From positions 1 to 15,837 of the forward strand of contig CALDIA010000037.1 of NCBI GenBank assembly GCA_937901455.1: a DNA stretch of 15,837 nucleotides, given 5' to 3'. This DNA comes from an uncultured Bacteroidales bacterium (GTDB taxonomy: Bacteria > Bacteroidota > Bacteroidia > Bacteroidales > WCHB1-69). The position numbers and the translations under genes were made by a program. Below are positions 6,386 to 14,049 of the stretch, piece by piece. Positions within the stretch are counted from its first letter, which is position 1; each line of letters starts with the position of its first letter. The notes beneath the pieces are model-generated. The model was not told the origin of the DNA and did not search any database. It saw nothing but the letters and a program-made list of their open reading frames with translations.

Positions 6386-8612
6386 TGACGACATCATGAA
6401 ATCCTTCAAGGGCCGCAGCTTTGGCATCTTAGCCCTGCTGGTGCTGTTTGGAGCTGCCTGCCTGGGCATGTTCCTCCGGCTTGGACTCGTGGAGGGAAAC
6501 ATGGCCAATGGAGTGGGCGACAAGGTGCTCGACACCACCGACTCCTCCTATGTTCCATCACCCGCCGACACCGCCTTTAACTGCTTTGTGCTCAACAACA
6601 ACCTCTCCCCTATCCGCGGAGAGATATACGATGACCATGGCAGACTGCTTGTCGGAAACTTCACTGTCTTTGAAGTGGCCTTCGACGGTCTGCGCTTCGC
6701 CAACGAGTATCGCGACACATTGTCGAAAAACCCCGATGCATTCACTACGCTCATCAACGATCTCTCCAAATCTCTATATGAGCACTTTAAAGATCGCTAC
6801 CCAAAATACACAGAGACCTACTACAACGACTTCTTCACTCAGTCCATCCAAAACAAGAAATACAAAACTCTTTTCTTTGTGAAAGGTTGGGACGAAAAGT
6901 CGTGGGTCAACGGGCGCGACACGGCCTTTATCAAGCACCTGAAGTGCTGGACACAAGTGGGATCCGACAGTTCCGTACGCAAGATACATGCCCACCTCAA
7001 CTATGTGCCCACCTCGGTGCGCATCAACCCGTATGGCGACATTGCGCGCCGCACCCTTGGCATGAACGTGGAAGGCAAAGCCTACGGCATAGAATATTTC
7101 ATGGACAATTTGCTGGCAGGGCAGCAGGGAAGTAAGAAATATCTGCGTCTCAACAAAACAGTGGTGCCGCTGAAGGACCGCGTGGAGCCCGTTGACGGCT
7201 ACAACCTCCACACCACTATAGATGCGGAAATCCAGAACTACGTGCATAACGAGTTAGCCCTACAGCTGAGCGACCTCAAGGCAAAATGGGGCTGCGCTAT
7301 TGTCATGGAAACCCGAACGGGTGAGATTAAGGCCATCACTAATCTGATACGTGACGTGAACGGCCACTACAGCGAGAACATGGAGTATGCCTTCAATGCC
7401 AAGGTAGAGCCGGGTTCCACCTTCAAGCTGGCCTCTCTGCTGTCCTTCCTGGAAAAACGGACTGACGACACCACCTGCACCTATCCCATGTTCGTGCACA
7501 CCTTTGAATATCCTCTGAAATCGGGCAATCACAGAAAATACTACAAGCAGGACTCCAAGGTTCACGGGGAAACGTTAGGCACGGTGAGCGAAATATTCCA
7601 GCGCTCCTCCAACATAGGCATCGCCTCCATGATCTTCGATGCATACGGTATGAAGAACTTCGCCAGCTACCGCGCTCAATTGGCCAAGTTAGGCCTTTTG
7701 GACACCATACACACGCAACTGGGCGATATATTACCGGCCACCATTCGCAATGACAGCCGCTTCGACAATTACTATGGTGTCTGCTTCGGAGCCGGCTTCA
7801 ACATTCCAATATTGCACACCTTGATCTACTACAACGCCATTGCCAACGATGGCAAGATGCTGGCACCGCTGTTCGTAAAATACGTCACCAACAACTACGA
7901 CACCATTCAGCAGTTCGAGACGGAGGTGCTCAACGAGCAATTAGTATCGCCCACCACCGTGGCCAAGGCCAAGAAATATTTAGAGAGTGTAGTGTGGGGC
8001 AAGTATGGCACAGGGCGCCGCTACAAGGACTCCACCTGCCGATTTGCTGGCAAGACCGGCACCCGCGACATCTGGGATGAAAAGTTAAATGCATACAACT
8101 ACGACCGCAATGCGGTATCTTTCTGCGGATACTTCCCCATGGAAGACCCCCTCTATACGATGATTATCTACATTTATGACGTGCCTCAGCACAGTGAGGT
8201 GGCAGTGGATGCCTTCGCTAAGATCGCGCGTGCCATGATGAACCGTTCCAATTTCAGCGCCATACGCAACGCCGAAGAGTTTCCCTTCAACCCGTCCATT
8301 GGCAGTCAGCCCATCAACAAACGCTTCTTCAACACCTTGTTTGCAAACTTAGGCTACGATACCATGGCCTTAGCTACTGACCAAGCCTACCTTTTGCCAC
8401 TGCGCGACACTGTGGCCTCAATCCAGTCCAAGGAATGGAACTTCAGCAAACAGAAAGGTGTGCCAGACGTACAACGAATGTCAGCCTCCGATGCCGTTGC
8501 CGAACTGACAAGGGCTGGATACAAGACGAGACTATCGGGTCGAGGCACTGTCAAGGAGCAGTACCTGGACTCCAAGACACATACCGTCCACCTGCGTTTG
8601 GAACCCCATTGA
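6363..8612 (+). CDS. ftsI: Septal penicillin-binding protein, D,D-transpeptidase FtsI (PBP3/PBP2B class)
   Basis: This class B penicillin-binding protein of 749 residues cross-links septal peptidoglycan. It has one N-terminal membrane segment (about 20-40, GILALLVLFGAACLGMFLRL), a pedestal domain (about 60-300) and a transpeptidase domain. All three active-site motifs are in order: S352-T-F-K355, S415-S-N417 and K564-T-G-T567. The last 50 or so residues, starting VPDVQRMSASDAVAELTRAG, form a PASTA-like domain, as in many Bacteroidota FtsI proteins. The start is uncertain: ATG 6363 gives MRKKTQNSDDIMKSF and overlaps ftsL by 23 nt, while ATG 6396 (MKSFKGRS) lies 10 nt after the ftsL stop and fits the family equally well. 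FtsW, its partner glycosyltransferase, is the last gene of this operon. Confidence 0.93.
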   Translation: MRKKTQNSDDIMKSFKGRSFGILALLVLFGAACLGMFLRLGLVEGNMANGVGDKVLDTTDSSYVPSPADTAFNCFVLNNNLSPIRGEIYDDHGRLLVGNFTVFEVAFDGLRFANEYRDTLSKNPDAFTTLINDLSKSLYEHFKDRYPKYTETYYNDFFTQSIQNKKYKTLFFVKGWDEKSWVNGRDTAFIKHLKCWTQVGSDSSVRKIHAHLNYVPTSVRINPYGDIARRTLGMNVEGKAYGIEYFMDNLLAGQQGSKKYLRLNKTVVPLKDRVEPVDGYNLHTTIDAEIQNYVHNELALQLSDLKAKWGCAIVMETRTGEIKAITNLIRDVNGHYSENMEYAFNAKVEPGSTFKLASLLSFLEKRTDDTTCTYPMFVHTFEYPLKSGNHRKYYKQDSKVHGETLGTVSEIFQRSSNIGIASMIFDAYGMKNFASYRAQLAKLGLLDTIHTQLGDILPATIRNDSRFDNYYGVCFGAGFNIPILHTLIYYNAIANDGKMLAPLFVKYVTNNYDTIQQFETEVLNEQLVSPTTVAKAKKYLESVVWGKYGTGRRYKDSTCRFAGKTGTRDIWDEKLNAYNYDRNAVSFCGYFPMEDPLYTMIIYIYDVPQHSEVAVDAFAKIARAMMNRSNFSAIRNAEEFPFNPSIGSQPINKRFFNTLFANLGYDTMALATDQAYLLPLRDTVASIQSKEWNFSKQKGVPDVQRMSASDAVAELTRAGYKTRLSGRGTVKEQYLDSKTHTVHLRLEPH

Positions 8613-8660
8613 CAATCCAATAACAACCCATATACAAACCTAAACCAAACCTTTGTAATC

Positions 8661-10133
8661 TTGAAACCATTAATCAACATATTAAAAGCGCTTAAGAGCT
8701 ATACCCTGCATGGCGAGGCGGAGCGCGCCATCTCGGCCATACAGTTCGATTCGCGGAAGATAGAAGCCGACCCGACAGGGGCAACAACCCCGTTGTATGT
8801 AGCCCAGCGCGGCACCCAGACTGACGGGCATCGCTTCATCGGGCAGGCCATTGAAAAAGGCTGCCGGGTAGTAGTATGCGAAGAGCTCCCCGAACAACTC
8901 GACCCTGCTGTCACCTACGTGCAAGTAGGCGACAGCATGGTGGCTCTCGGCTTGTTGTCGTCCGCATTTTACGACCATCCCAGCCGGAAACTCCGCTTAG
9001 TGGGTATTACGGGAACCAATGGCAAGACCACCACCGTCACCCTGCTGCATCGACTCTTTCTGTCAATGGGGCACAAGGCCGGACTGCTCTCCACCATCGT
9101 CAACAAGATTGGCGAAGAGGAGGTGCCGTCCACGCACACCACCCCTGATGCGGTGGAGCTCAACAGCCTACTGGCCCGCATGGTGGAAGCAGGCTGCGAG
9201 TATGCCTTCATGGAGGTAAGTTCCCACGCCATCTGCCAACATCGCATTGACGGTATCCGTTTCACAGGTGGCATTTTCAGCAACATTACCCACGACCACC
9301 TTGACTTTCACAAGACGTTTGCCAACTACATCAAGGCCAAAAAGGCATTCTTCGACCATCTGCCAGCCAGTGCTTTTGCCCTGACCAACATCGATGACAA
9401 GAATGGACTGGTGATGACCCAGAACAGCAAGGCGAAGATCTGCACCTATAGCCTGCGCACACTGGCAGACTTCAAGGGCAGCATTCTGGACAACAGCATC
9501 ACGGGGTTGCAAATGCGCATCAACGGCTACGATGTTTTTTTCAAACTATGCGGGCGTTTTAACGCTTACAACCTGCTGGCCATCTACGGGGCTGCCGTGT
9601 TGTTAGGGCAGGAGCCTCAGGAGGTATTGCGCCACATGAGCATGCTGGGAAGTGCCGCCGGCCGCTTCCAAGTCGTGCGCCGAAGCGATGGTTGTGTAGC
9701 AGTAGTGGACTATGCCCACACGCCTGACGCCCTGCAAAACGTATTGGAAACCATTGTGGACGTCACCGAACATAAGGCGGAGGTCATCACGCTCGTGGGA
9801 TGTGGCGGCGACCGCGACAAGACCAAGCGGCCTGAGATGGCCGAGATTGCCTGCAAGTACAGCGACAAAGTCATTCTCACCTCTGACAATCCCCGGACCG
9901 AGAACCCTGCCACCATACTCGAAGAGATGATGGCCGGAGTACCCGACTCCAAACGAAACAAAGTGATGGTCATTGATAACCGGCACGAGGCCATCAAGAC
10001 TGGCAACATGCTGCTCAACAACGGGGGCGTGCTGCTCATCGCTGGGAAAGGACACGAGAACTATCAAGAAATCAACCATGTCAAACATCATTTTGATGAC
10101 ATGGAAGAGATAACCAACTGTTTTAACCTATAA
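8661..10133 (+). CDS. murE: UDP-N-acetylmuramoyl-tripeptide synthetase MurE (probably meso-diaminopimelate-adding)
   Basis: MurE adds the third stem-peptide residue to UDP-MurNAc-L-Ala-D-Glu in the cytoplasm using ATP. The 490 residues have all three Mur-ligase domains. The N-terminal domain includes FDSRKIE and VAQRGTQTDGHRFI. The central domain has the P-loop GTNGKTT (K122), the HTTPDAVELNSLL segment, EVSSHA, and K227 in YIKAKKAFF, the position of the carbamylated lysine. The C-terminal domain has D409-N-P-R412, the motif linked with meso-diaminopimelate rather than lysine specificity, and AGKGHENYQ. The start codon is TTG at 8661; it gives the expected family N-terminus (KPLINILKAL) and no suitable ATG lies nearby. 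A 48-nt gap follows ftsI, the longest in the operon, with AACCTTTG at 8648-8655 one base off a TAnnTTTG box. Confidence 0.94.
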   Translation: MKPLINILKALKSYTLHGEAERAISAIQFDSRKIEADPTGATTPLYVAQRGTQTDGHRFIGQAIEKGCRVVVCEELPEQLDPAVTYVQVGDSMVALGLLSSAFYDHPSRKLRLVGITGTNGKTTTVTLLHRLFLSMGHKAGLLSTIVNKIGEEEVPSTHTTPDAVELNSLLARMVEAGCEYAFMEVSSHAICQHRIDGIRFTGGIFSNITHDHLDFHKTFANYIKAKKAFFDHLPASAFALTNIDDKNGLVMTQNSKAKICTYSLRTLADFKGSILDNSITGLQMRINGYDVFFKLCGRFNAYNLLAIYGAAVLLGQEPQEVLRHMSMLGSAAGRFQVVRRSDGCVAVVDYAHTPDALQNVLETIVDVTEHKAEVITLVGCGGDRDKTKRPEMAEIACKYSDKVILTSDNPRTENPATILEEMMAGVPDSKRNKVMVIDNRHEAIKTGNMLLNNGGVLLIAGKGHENYQEINHVKHHFDDMEEITNCFNL

Positions 10134-10144
10134 AGAAAGATATT

Positions 10145-11401
10145 ATGCTATACTATCTGTTCACTTGGCTACACAAAAACGGCTTCCCGGGTTCGGGTGT
10201 GTTCCAATACATATCGTTCAGATCTGCCCTGGCATTTTTATTCTCATTGGGCATTTCCATCTGGATAGGCAAATATTTCATCCAATACTTACGCAAAAAG
10301 CAGATCGGCGAGTCGGTGCGCGAGCTCGGGCTGGCAGGGCAATCGGAGAAAGCAGGCACCCCGACTATGGGCGGCATCATCATTATCGCCGCCATCCTCA
10401 TCCCAGTGCTACTCTTATGCAAACTGCATAATATCTATGTGTTGCTAATGATATTCACTACCGTATGGTTGGGTATCCTGGGGTTCACCGATGACTACAT
10501 TAAGGTATTCAAGAAAGATAAAGAGGGCCTTTCGCCACGCAAGAAACTCATCGGGCAAATCATCCTGGGCTTGTTGGTCGGCATCGTGGTGTATTTTCAT
10601 CCCGACGCCAAAATTTGTGAAAAAGCCAACGTCAAGAATGCCACTACCCCTGTTGAGTCGGCCATCCAAATTTCGAGCTCTGAGGAGGTGAACACGCACA
10701 ATGTGTTCGATGCCCCGCACCATTCCACCAAAACGACAATTCCTTTTGTGAAGAACAACGAGTTTGACTATGCTTGGTTCACCAAATGGTTAGGCGACAG
10801 TACAGGCAAATGGTCGTTCATCGTCTATATCCTCATCGTGGTCTTCATCATCGCCGCGGTATCCAATGGCGCCAACCTCACCGATGGATTAGACGGTCTG
10901 GCAACGGGTACCACCTCTGTGATAGCGGTAGGCATCGCCATTCTCGCATACGTGTCGGGGAATGTCATCTTTGCCAACTATCTAAACATCATGTACCTGC
11001 CCAACATTGGTGAATTGGTAATCTTCATTTCTTCCGTAATTGGTGCATGCATAGGCTTTTACTGGTGGAATTGTTTCCCTGCCCAAGTTTTCATGGGTGA
11101 CACGGGCAGCCTTACATTAGGCGGAATCGTGGCCGTGTCATGCATCATCATACGCAAAGAGTTTCTCATTCCCATCCTTTGCGGCATCTATTTGGCTGAA
11201 GCGCTCTCCGTGCTGATTCAACGCTATTATTTTAAATACACTCGCAAACGCTACGGGGAAGGCCGCCGCGTATTCCTGATGTCGCCCCTGCACCACCATT
11301 ACCAAAAGAAGGGAGTACCTGAACCCAAAATTGTGCAGCACTTCATTGTGATAGGACTCCTGCTGGCTGTACTGACCCTTGTAACATTAAAAGTAAGATA
11401 A
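10145..11401 (+). CDS. mraY: Phospho-N-acetylmuramoyl-pentapeptide-transferase MraY
   Basis: MraY transfers phospho-MurNAc-pentapeptide from UDP to undecaprenyl phosphate, forming lipid I at the inner membrane. The 418-residue polytopic protein shows the family signatures: GTPTMGGIIII, FTDDYIKVFKKDKEGLSPRKK with D116-D117, NLTDGLDGLATG with D247 and D250, FPAQVFMGDTGSLTLGG, and the HHH of LHHHYQKKG at 383-385. A periplasmic insertion between about residues 155 and 215 (including ISSSEEVNTHNVFDAPHHST) makes it longer than the 360-residue E. coli enzyme, which is normal for Bacteroidota. The gene starts 11 nt after murE and ends 22 nt before the MurD-like gene. Confidence 0.95.
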   Translation: MLYYLFTWLHKNGFPGSGVFQYISFRSALAFLFSLGISIWIGKYFIQYLRKKQIGESVRELGLAGQSEKAGTPTMGGIIIIAAILIPVLLLCKLHNIYVLLMIFTTVWLGILGFTDDYIKVFKKDKEGLSPRKKLIGQIILGLLVGIVVYFHPDAKICEKANVKNATTPVESAIQISSSEEVNTHNVFDAPHHSTKTTIPFVKNNEFDYAWFTKWLGDSTGKWSFIVYILIVVFIIAAVSNGANLTDGLDGLATGTTSVIAVGIAILAYVSGNVIFANYLNIMYLPNIGELVIFISSVIGACIGFYWWNCFPAQVFMGDTGSLTLGGIVAVSCIIIRKEFLIPILCGIYLAEALSVLIQRYYFKYTRKRYGEGRRVFLMSPLHHHYQKKGVPEPKIVQHFIVIGLLLAVLTLVTLKVR

Positions 11402-11423
11402 TCACACAAATAAATCATAACCT

Positions 11424-11981
11424 ATGGCAACCAATAAAACCAATAATTTTAGAATCTTCGAACTGGAGAAATCCTTCGACAATCCGATGGCGGCATCCGT
11501 GAACGAGCGGCTCATCGAACTTCGTAAAAGAAACATCGCCCAAACCTTAGCGGCCTTTCAAGGCTGCGGCCACAAGCTGGAACAGGTGAAGTCCATCAAT
11601 GGCATAGAATTCATTGATGATGCCAGTTCCACGAATGCCGATGCCACCTGGTTCTCACTGCAACGCATGAACAAGCCCACCGTCTGGATCACTAACTTCA
11701 ACAACCTCCAGCAGATTAACGATGACCTGTTGAACACCATCTACGAAAAGGTCAAATACATTGTTTTACAAGGTGTTTATAGCAGCGAAGTGTATGCCTT
11801 TTTGGAGGATTTGGACATCCCCTTCTCTATAGAGATGAACATGGAAGATGCGGTAAGACAGGCTTTCTACGCTTGCGAGAAAGGCTACGCCATATTGTAC
11901 TCTCCTTGTTCCGCAAGCACAAACGGCGAGACCAGTGACGAAAGAGGCCGCAGTTTCAAGGTGGCCGCTGCCCAACTTTAA
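11424..11981 (+). CDS. MurD-like protein reduced to the C-terminal domain, catalytic motifs lost
   Basis: The 185-residue product occupies the normal murD slot between mraY and ftsW. Residues about 20-185 align by eye to the end of the MurD central domain and the whole C-terminal Mur-ligase domain: NPMAASVNERL, the AFQGCGHKLEQV helix-turn, GIEFIDD, VWI, EKVKYIV, MEDAVRQAF and ERGRSFK. The N-terminal UDP-binding domain and the ATP-binding central domain with its P-loop are absent (MurD is usually about 440-450 residues). The first 19 residues (MATNKTNNFRIFELEKSFD) match neither MurD start nor interior. Within the remaining domain the usual NDSKATN reads DDASSTN at 65-71, the GGxDKG motif is replaced by TNFNNLQ (90-96), and SPACASFD becomes SPCSASTN (160-167). 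The frame is nevertheless open and tightly spaced in the operon (9 nt to ftsW). It cannot ligate D-Glu. It may be a decayed gene or a domain kept for a non-catalytic role, and a full MurD must be encoded elsewhere. Confidence 0.8.
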   Translation: MATNKTNNFRIFELEKSFDNPMAASVNERLIELRKRNIAQTLAAFQGCGHKLEQVKSINGIEFIDDASSTNADATWFSLQRMNKPTVWITNFNNLQQINDDLLNTIYEKVKYIVLQGVYSSEVYAFLEDLDIPFSIEMNMEDAVRQAFYACEKGYAILYSPCSASTNGETSDERGRSFKVAAAQL

Positions 11982-11990
11982 CCTATCGTC

Positions 11991-13124
11991 ATGCGCAAAC
12001 TGAATCTCAAATGGCAATTCAAGGGCGATGGGGTCCTGCTGACGGTGGTGATCTTCCTTAGCCTCCTGTCAATCGTGATGGTGTATAGCACAAGCAACAT
12101 GCGGGTGCTGAGCCATTTCGTGCACTTAGGCGTGTGCTACGGTCTGATGGCCGCCTGCTACTTTATGAACTATCGTTTCTTGGGAGAACTTGCCCCTGTC
12201 ATGTTTGTAGCGGCGATTATCCTGCTGACGATGACCATCTTGTCACAAGCTGTGCGAGGAGTCACCATCTTCGGTCATGATGTGCAAACCTTCTACCTAA
12301 TTGGCTTCTTAGTCATCTTTTACATCACCAACTTCATAGCACACAAGTACAATGCCGGTGAGCCCTTGACCACCAAACAGCATTGGTATCTCATGGCCGT
12401 AGTAGGTGTATTCACGTTAGGAATGGCCAAGTTGAACATGTCCACGGCCATCATCTTCTTCTTCACCTGCATGGTCATCTTTTTTGTAGCGCAGATGAAC
12501 TGGCGATTTATTGCAGGTATGATTGGTGTGGCCGTATTGGGAGCCACACTGATTGCAAGCATCGTATTTATAGGTATGAAGTCTGACAATGGTATTGAGA
12601 TTGGCCGTATGAGTACGTTTGTCAATCGTATTTCCTACTATATCACCAAGGACAATGTCAATGGTTATGGCGACCAGATGGTTTTGTCGCGTGCAGCCAT
12701 AGCGCGTGGCGGCTTCCATCCCACGGGGCCGGGGAAGGGGGTCATCAAGTACCGGTTGCCCGAAAATTCCACCGACTATGCATTCGCCTCCTTATATGAA
12801 GAGTTAGGCTTTCCCATCGGCATCTTCATTCTGCTGCTATACTTGATCTTCTTCTACAGGGCACGCGAAATTTCCAAAGCATCAGGAGGGCCTTTCGGGA
12901 GGCTCTTTGCCTTTGCCATCGGATTCTGGCTCACTTGCCAAGCGCTCGTACACATCGGCGTGAACTGCGACTTACTGCCCGCCACAGGGCAGACATTGCC
13001 CTTCATCAGTAGTGGCGGTGCCTCCCTGGCCGTGTCCGGCATCGCCGTTGGCATACTGCTCAATATTAGTAAAACAAATAAACTTAGAGAAGAGAACAAA
13101 CCTGCTCCCCCACCCCTGTCATAG
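11991..13124 (+). CDS. ftsW: Septal peptidoglycan glycosyltransferase FtsW (SEDS family)
   Basis: FtsW is the SEDS-family glycosyltransferase that polymerises lipid II at the division site together with FtsI. The 377-residue protein is polytopic (about ten hydrophobic segments). The N-terminus GDGVLLTVVIFLSLLSIVMVYSTS is typical of the family. The large periplasmic loop holds GPGKGVIKYRLPENSTDYAF, with the catalytic-site Asp in STDYAF, followed by SLYEELGF. PFISSGGASL near the end stands where most SEDS proteins have PFISYGG. It ends with a short cytoplasmic tail rich in Lys, Glu and Pro (about the last 17 residues). It starts 9 nt after the MurD-like gene. It is the last dcw gene here: murG, murC, ftsQ, ftsA and ftsZ, which usually follow, are not present, and a minus-strand fragment abuts its stop codon. 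Confidence 0.93.
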   Translation: MRKLNLKWQFKGDGVLLTVVIFLSLLSIVMVYSTSNMRVLSHFVHLGVCYGLMAACYFMNYRFLGELAPVMFVAAIILLTMTILSQAVRGVTIFGHDVQTFYLIGFLVIFYITNFIAHKYNAGEPLTTKQHWYLMAVVGVFTLGMAKLNMSTAIIFFFTCMVIFFVAQMNWRFIAGMIGVAVLGATLIASIVFIGMKSDNGIEIGRMSTFVNRISYYITKDNVNGYGDQMVLSRAAIARGGFHPTGPGKGVIKYRLPENSTDYAFASLYEELGFPIGIFILLLYLIFFYRAREISKASGGPFGRLFAFAIGFWLTCQALVHIGVNCDLLPATGQTLPFISSGGASLAVSGIAVGILLNISKTNKLREENKPAPPPLS

Positions 13125-13546
13125 TGCGTGCAGAAAATCACGCTTCCAATACGGTCAAAAACCTCCAACCTGTAATAGTTTACGCGATGCGGATAGCTAA
13201 CGTTGTTACCATCTCCGTCGGGAGTGAATGCATTGGGCACCCAAAGCGCATTGTCAATCCCCTTCCAATCATACACAACATGCACCATCACAATGGAATC
13301 ACAACCTTTGTCGGTAGGGTACACGAACGAGTAGAAGCCTGCCTGGGCAAATAGGGTATCCTCAAACACAACTTTCACGCTATCGGGCATGCATGACTTA
13401 AAGACAAGGCGACTGTTCGGCGGCACCGTGATTCCTTTGCACAGAAAGTTGGAACGGCACACATCGTAATGCAAATGGCTCATACTATAAACCGTAATTG
13501 TGTCAATGGGTACAAAATTATTGTCATAGTCATAATTATTCACCAA
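13118..13546 (-). pseudogene. Fragment of a T9SS type B (gliding-motility-type C-terminal domain) cargo protein
   Basis: Reading leftward from 13546, about 143 codons encode an internal-to-C-terminal piece of a secreted protein. Residues about 60-95 (AGFYSFVYPTDKGCDSIVMV) are the GCDSIxxxxV repeat typical of large extracellular Bacteroidota proteins. Then WVPNAFTPDGDGNN starts the CHU_C-type sorting domain, followed by YYRLEVFDRIGSVIF. The domain should continue for about 35-40 more residues with a GWDG-type motif, but after about 13118 the frame simply runs antisense through ftsW. The left end is also broken: the frame opens from a TTG after an in-frame TGA, with no signal peptide. Intact proteins of this kind are exported through the T9SS. 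This piece is a remnant, or two contig ends joined at the ftsW stop. Confidence 0.7.
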
Positions 13547-13662
13547 TAGGGTGACGGATCACAACTCGTACTTATATAGTCAATTCCACCGTGAGGGGAT
13601 TAGGGACAATTGTTCACAATGATAATAACTGATTGCCCCAAAAATCATTACGTTAGCGGCGT

Positions 13663-13695
13663 AAAAAAAGAATGGAGACTAAGTCTCCATTCTTT
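13663..13695 (-). terminator. Intrinsic terminator of the rpoC-DUF3467 transcript
   Basis: The 14-nt arms AAAGAATGGAGACT (13667-13680) and AGTCTCCATTCTTT (13682-13695) are perfect reverse complements. On the minus strand the hairpin is followed by a run of T (complement of 13663-13669). It lies 35 bp after the DUF3467 stop, the expected place for the end of the rpoBC operon. Confidence 0.8.
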
Positions 13696-13730
13696 AACAA
13701 TGATTTATATAGCAATTTGAACGTTTTCTA

Positions 13731-14027
13731 CTATGCTAACCCTTGACCACCGGTAAGGGGTGGGAAGCCTTGCGGGCCGCCCTCATCAATCACACCCATC
13801 TTGCTCTCATAGGCCCCGAGATTCTCGGTGAGGGCGCGTAACAGGCGCTTGGCATTCTTGGGGGTCATAATCACGCGGGAGCGCACTTGTCCTTTGTTCA
13901 CGCCTGGCATCATCTGCACAAAATCCAAAATAAACTCATTGTCGGAATGTGTGATGATGGCCAAATTGGAATAATGGCCTTGTGCCACCTCATCGGTCAA
14001 ATTGATATCAATTTTTTGTTCTTCCAT
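13731..14027 (-). CDS. DUF3467 domain-containing protein
   Basis: The 98-residue protein matches DUF3467 over most of its length: HYSNLAIITHSDNEFILDF at residues about 18-36, MMPGVNKGQVRSRVIMTP next, and a helical stretch AKRLLRALTENLGAYE. The last 15 or so residues are Gly- and Pro-rich (GGPQGFPPLTGG). No enzymatic motif, signal peptide or membrane segment is visible; the function of the family is unknown. The gene starts 22 nt after the rpoC stop and is followed by a strong terminator, so it is the last gene of the rpoBC transcript, a common arrangement in Bacteroidota. A role linked to transcription is only suggested by this context. Confidence 0.85.
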   Translation of the reverse strand: MEEQKIDINLTDEVAQGHYSNLAIITHSDNEFILDFVQMMPGVNKGQVRSRVIMTPKNAKRLLRALTENLGAYESKMGVIDEGGPQGFPPLTGGQGLA

Positions 14028-14049
14028 TGTTTTAGATTCAATTGTTAAA

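Noticed and set aside
12854..13117. Continuation of the T9SS cargo frame antisense through ftsW
   Set aside because: After about 13118 the translation is purely the reverse strand of ftsW and no longer resembles the sorting domain.
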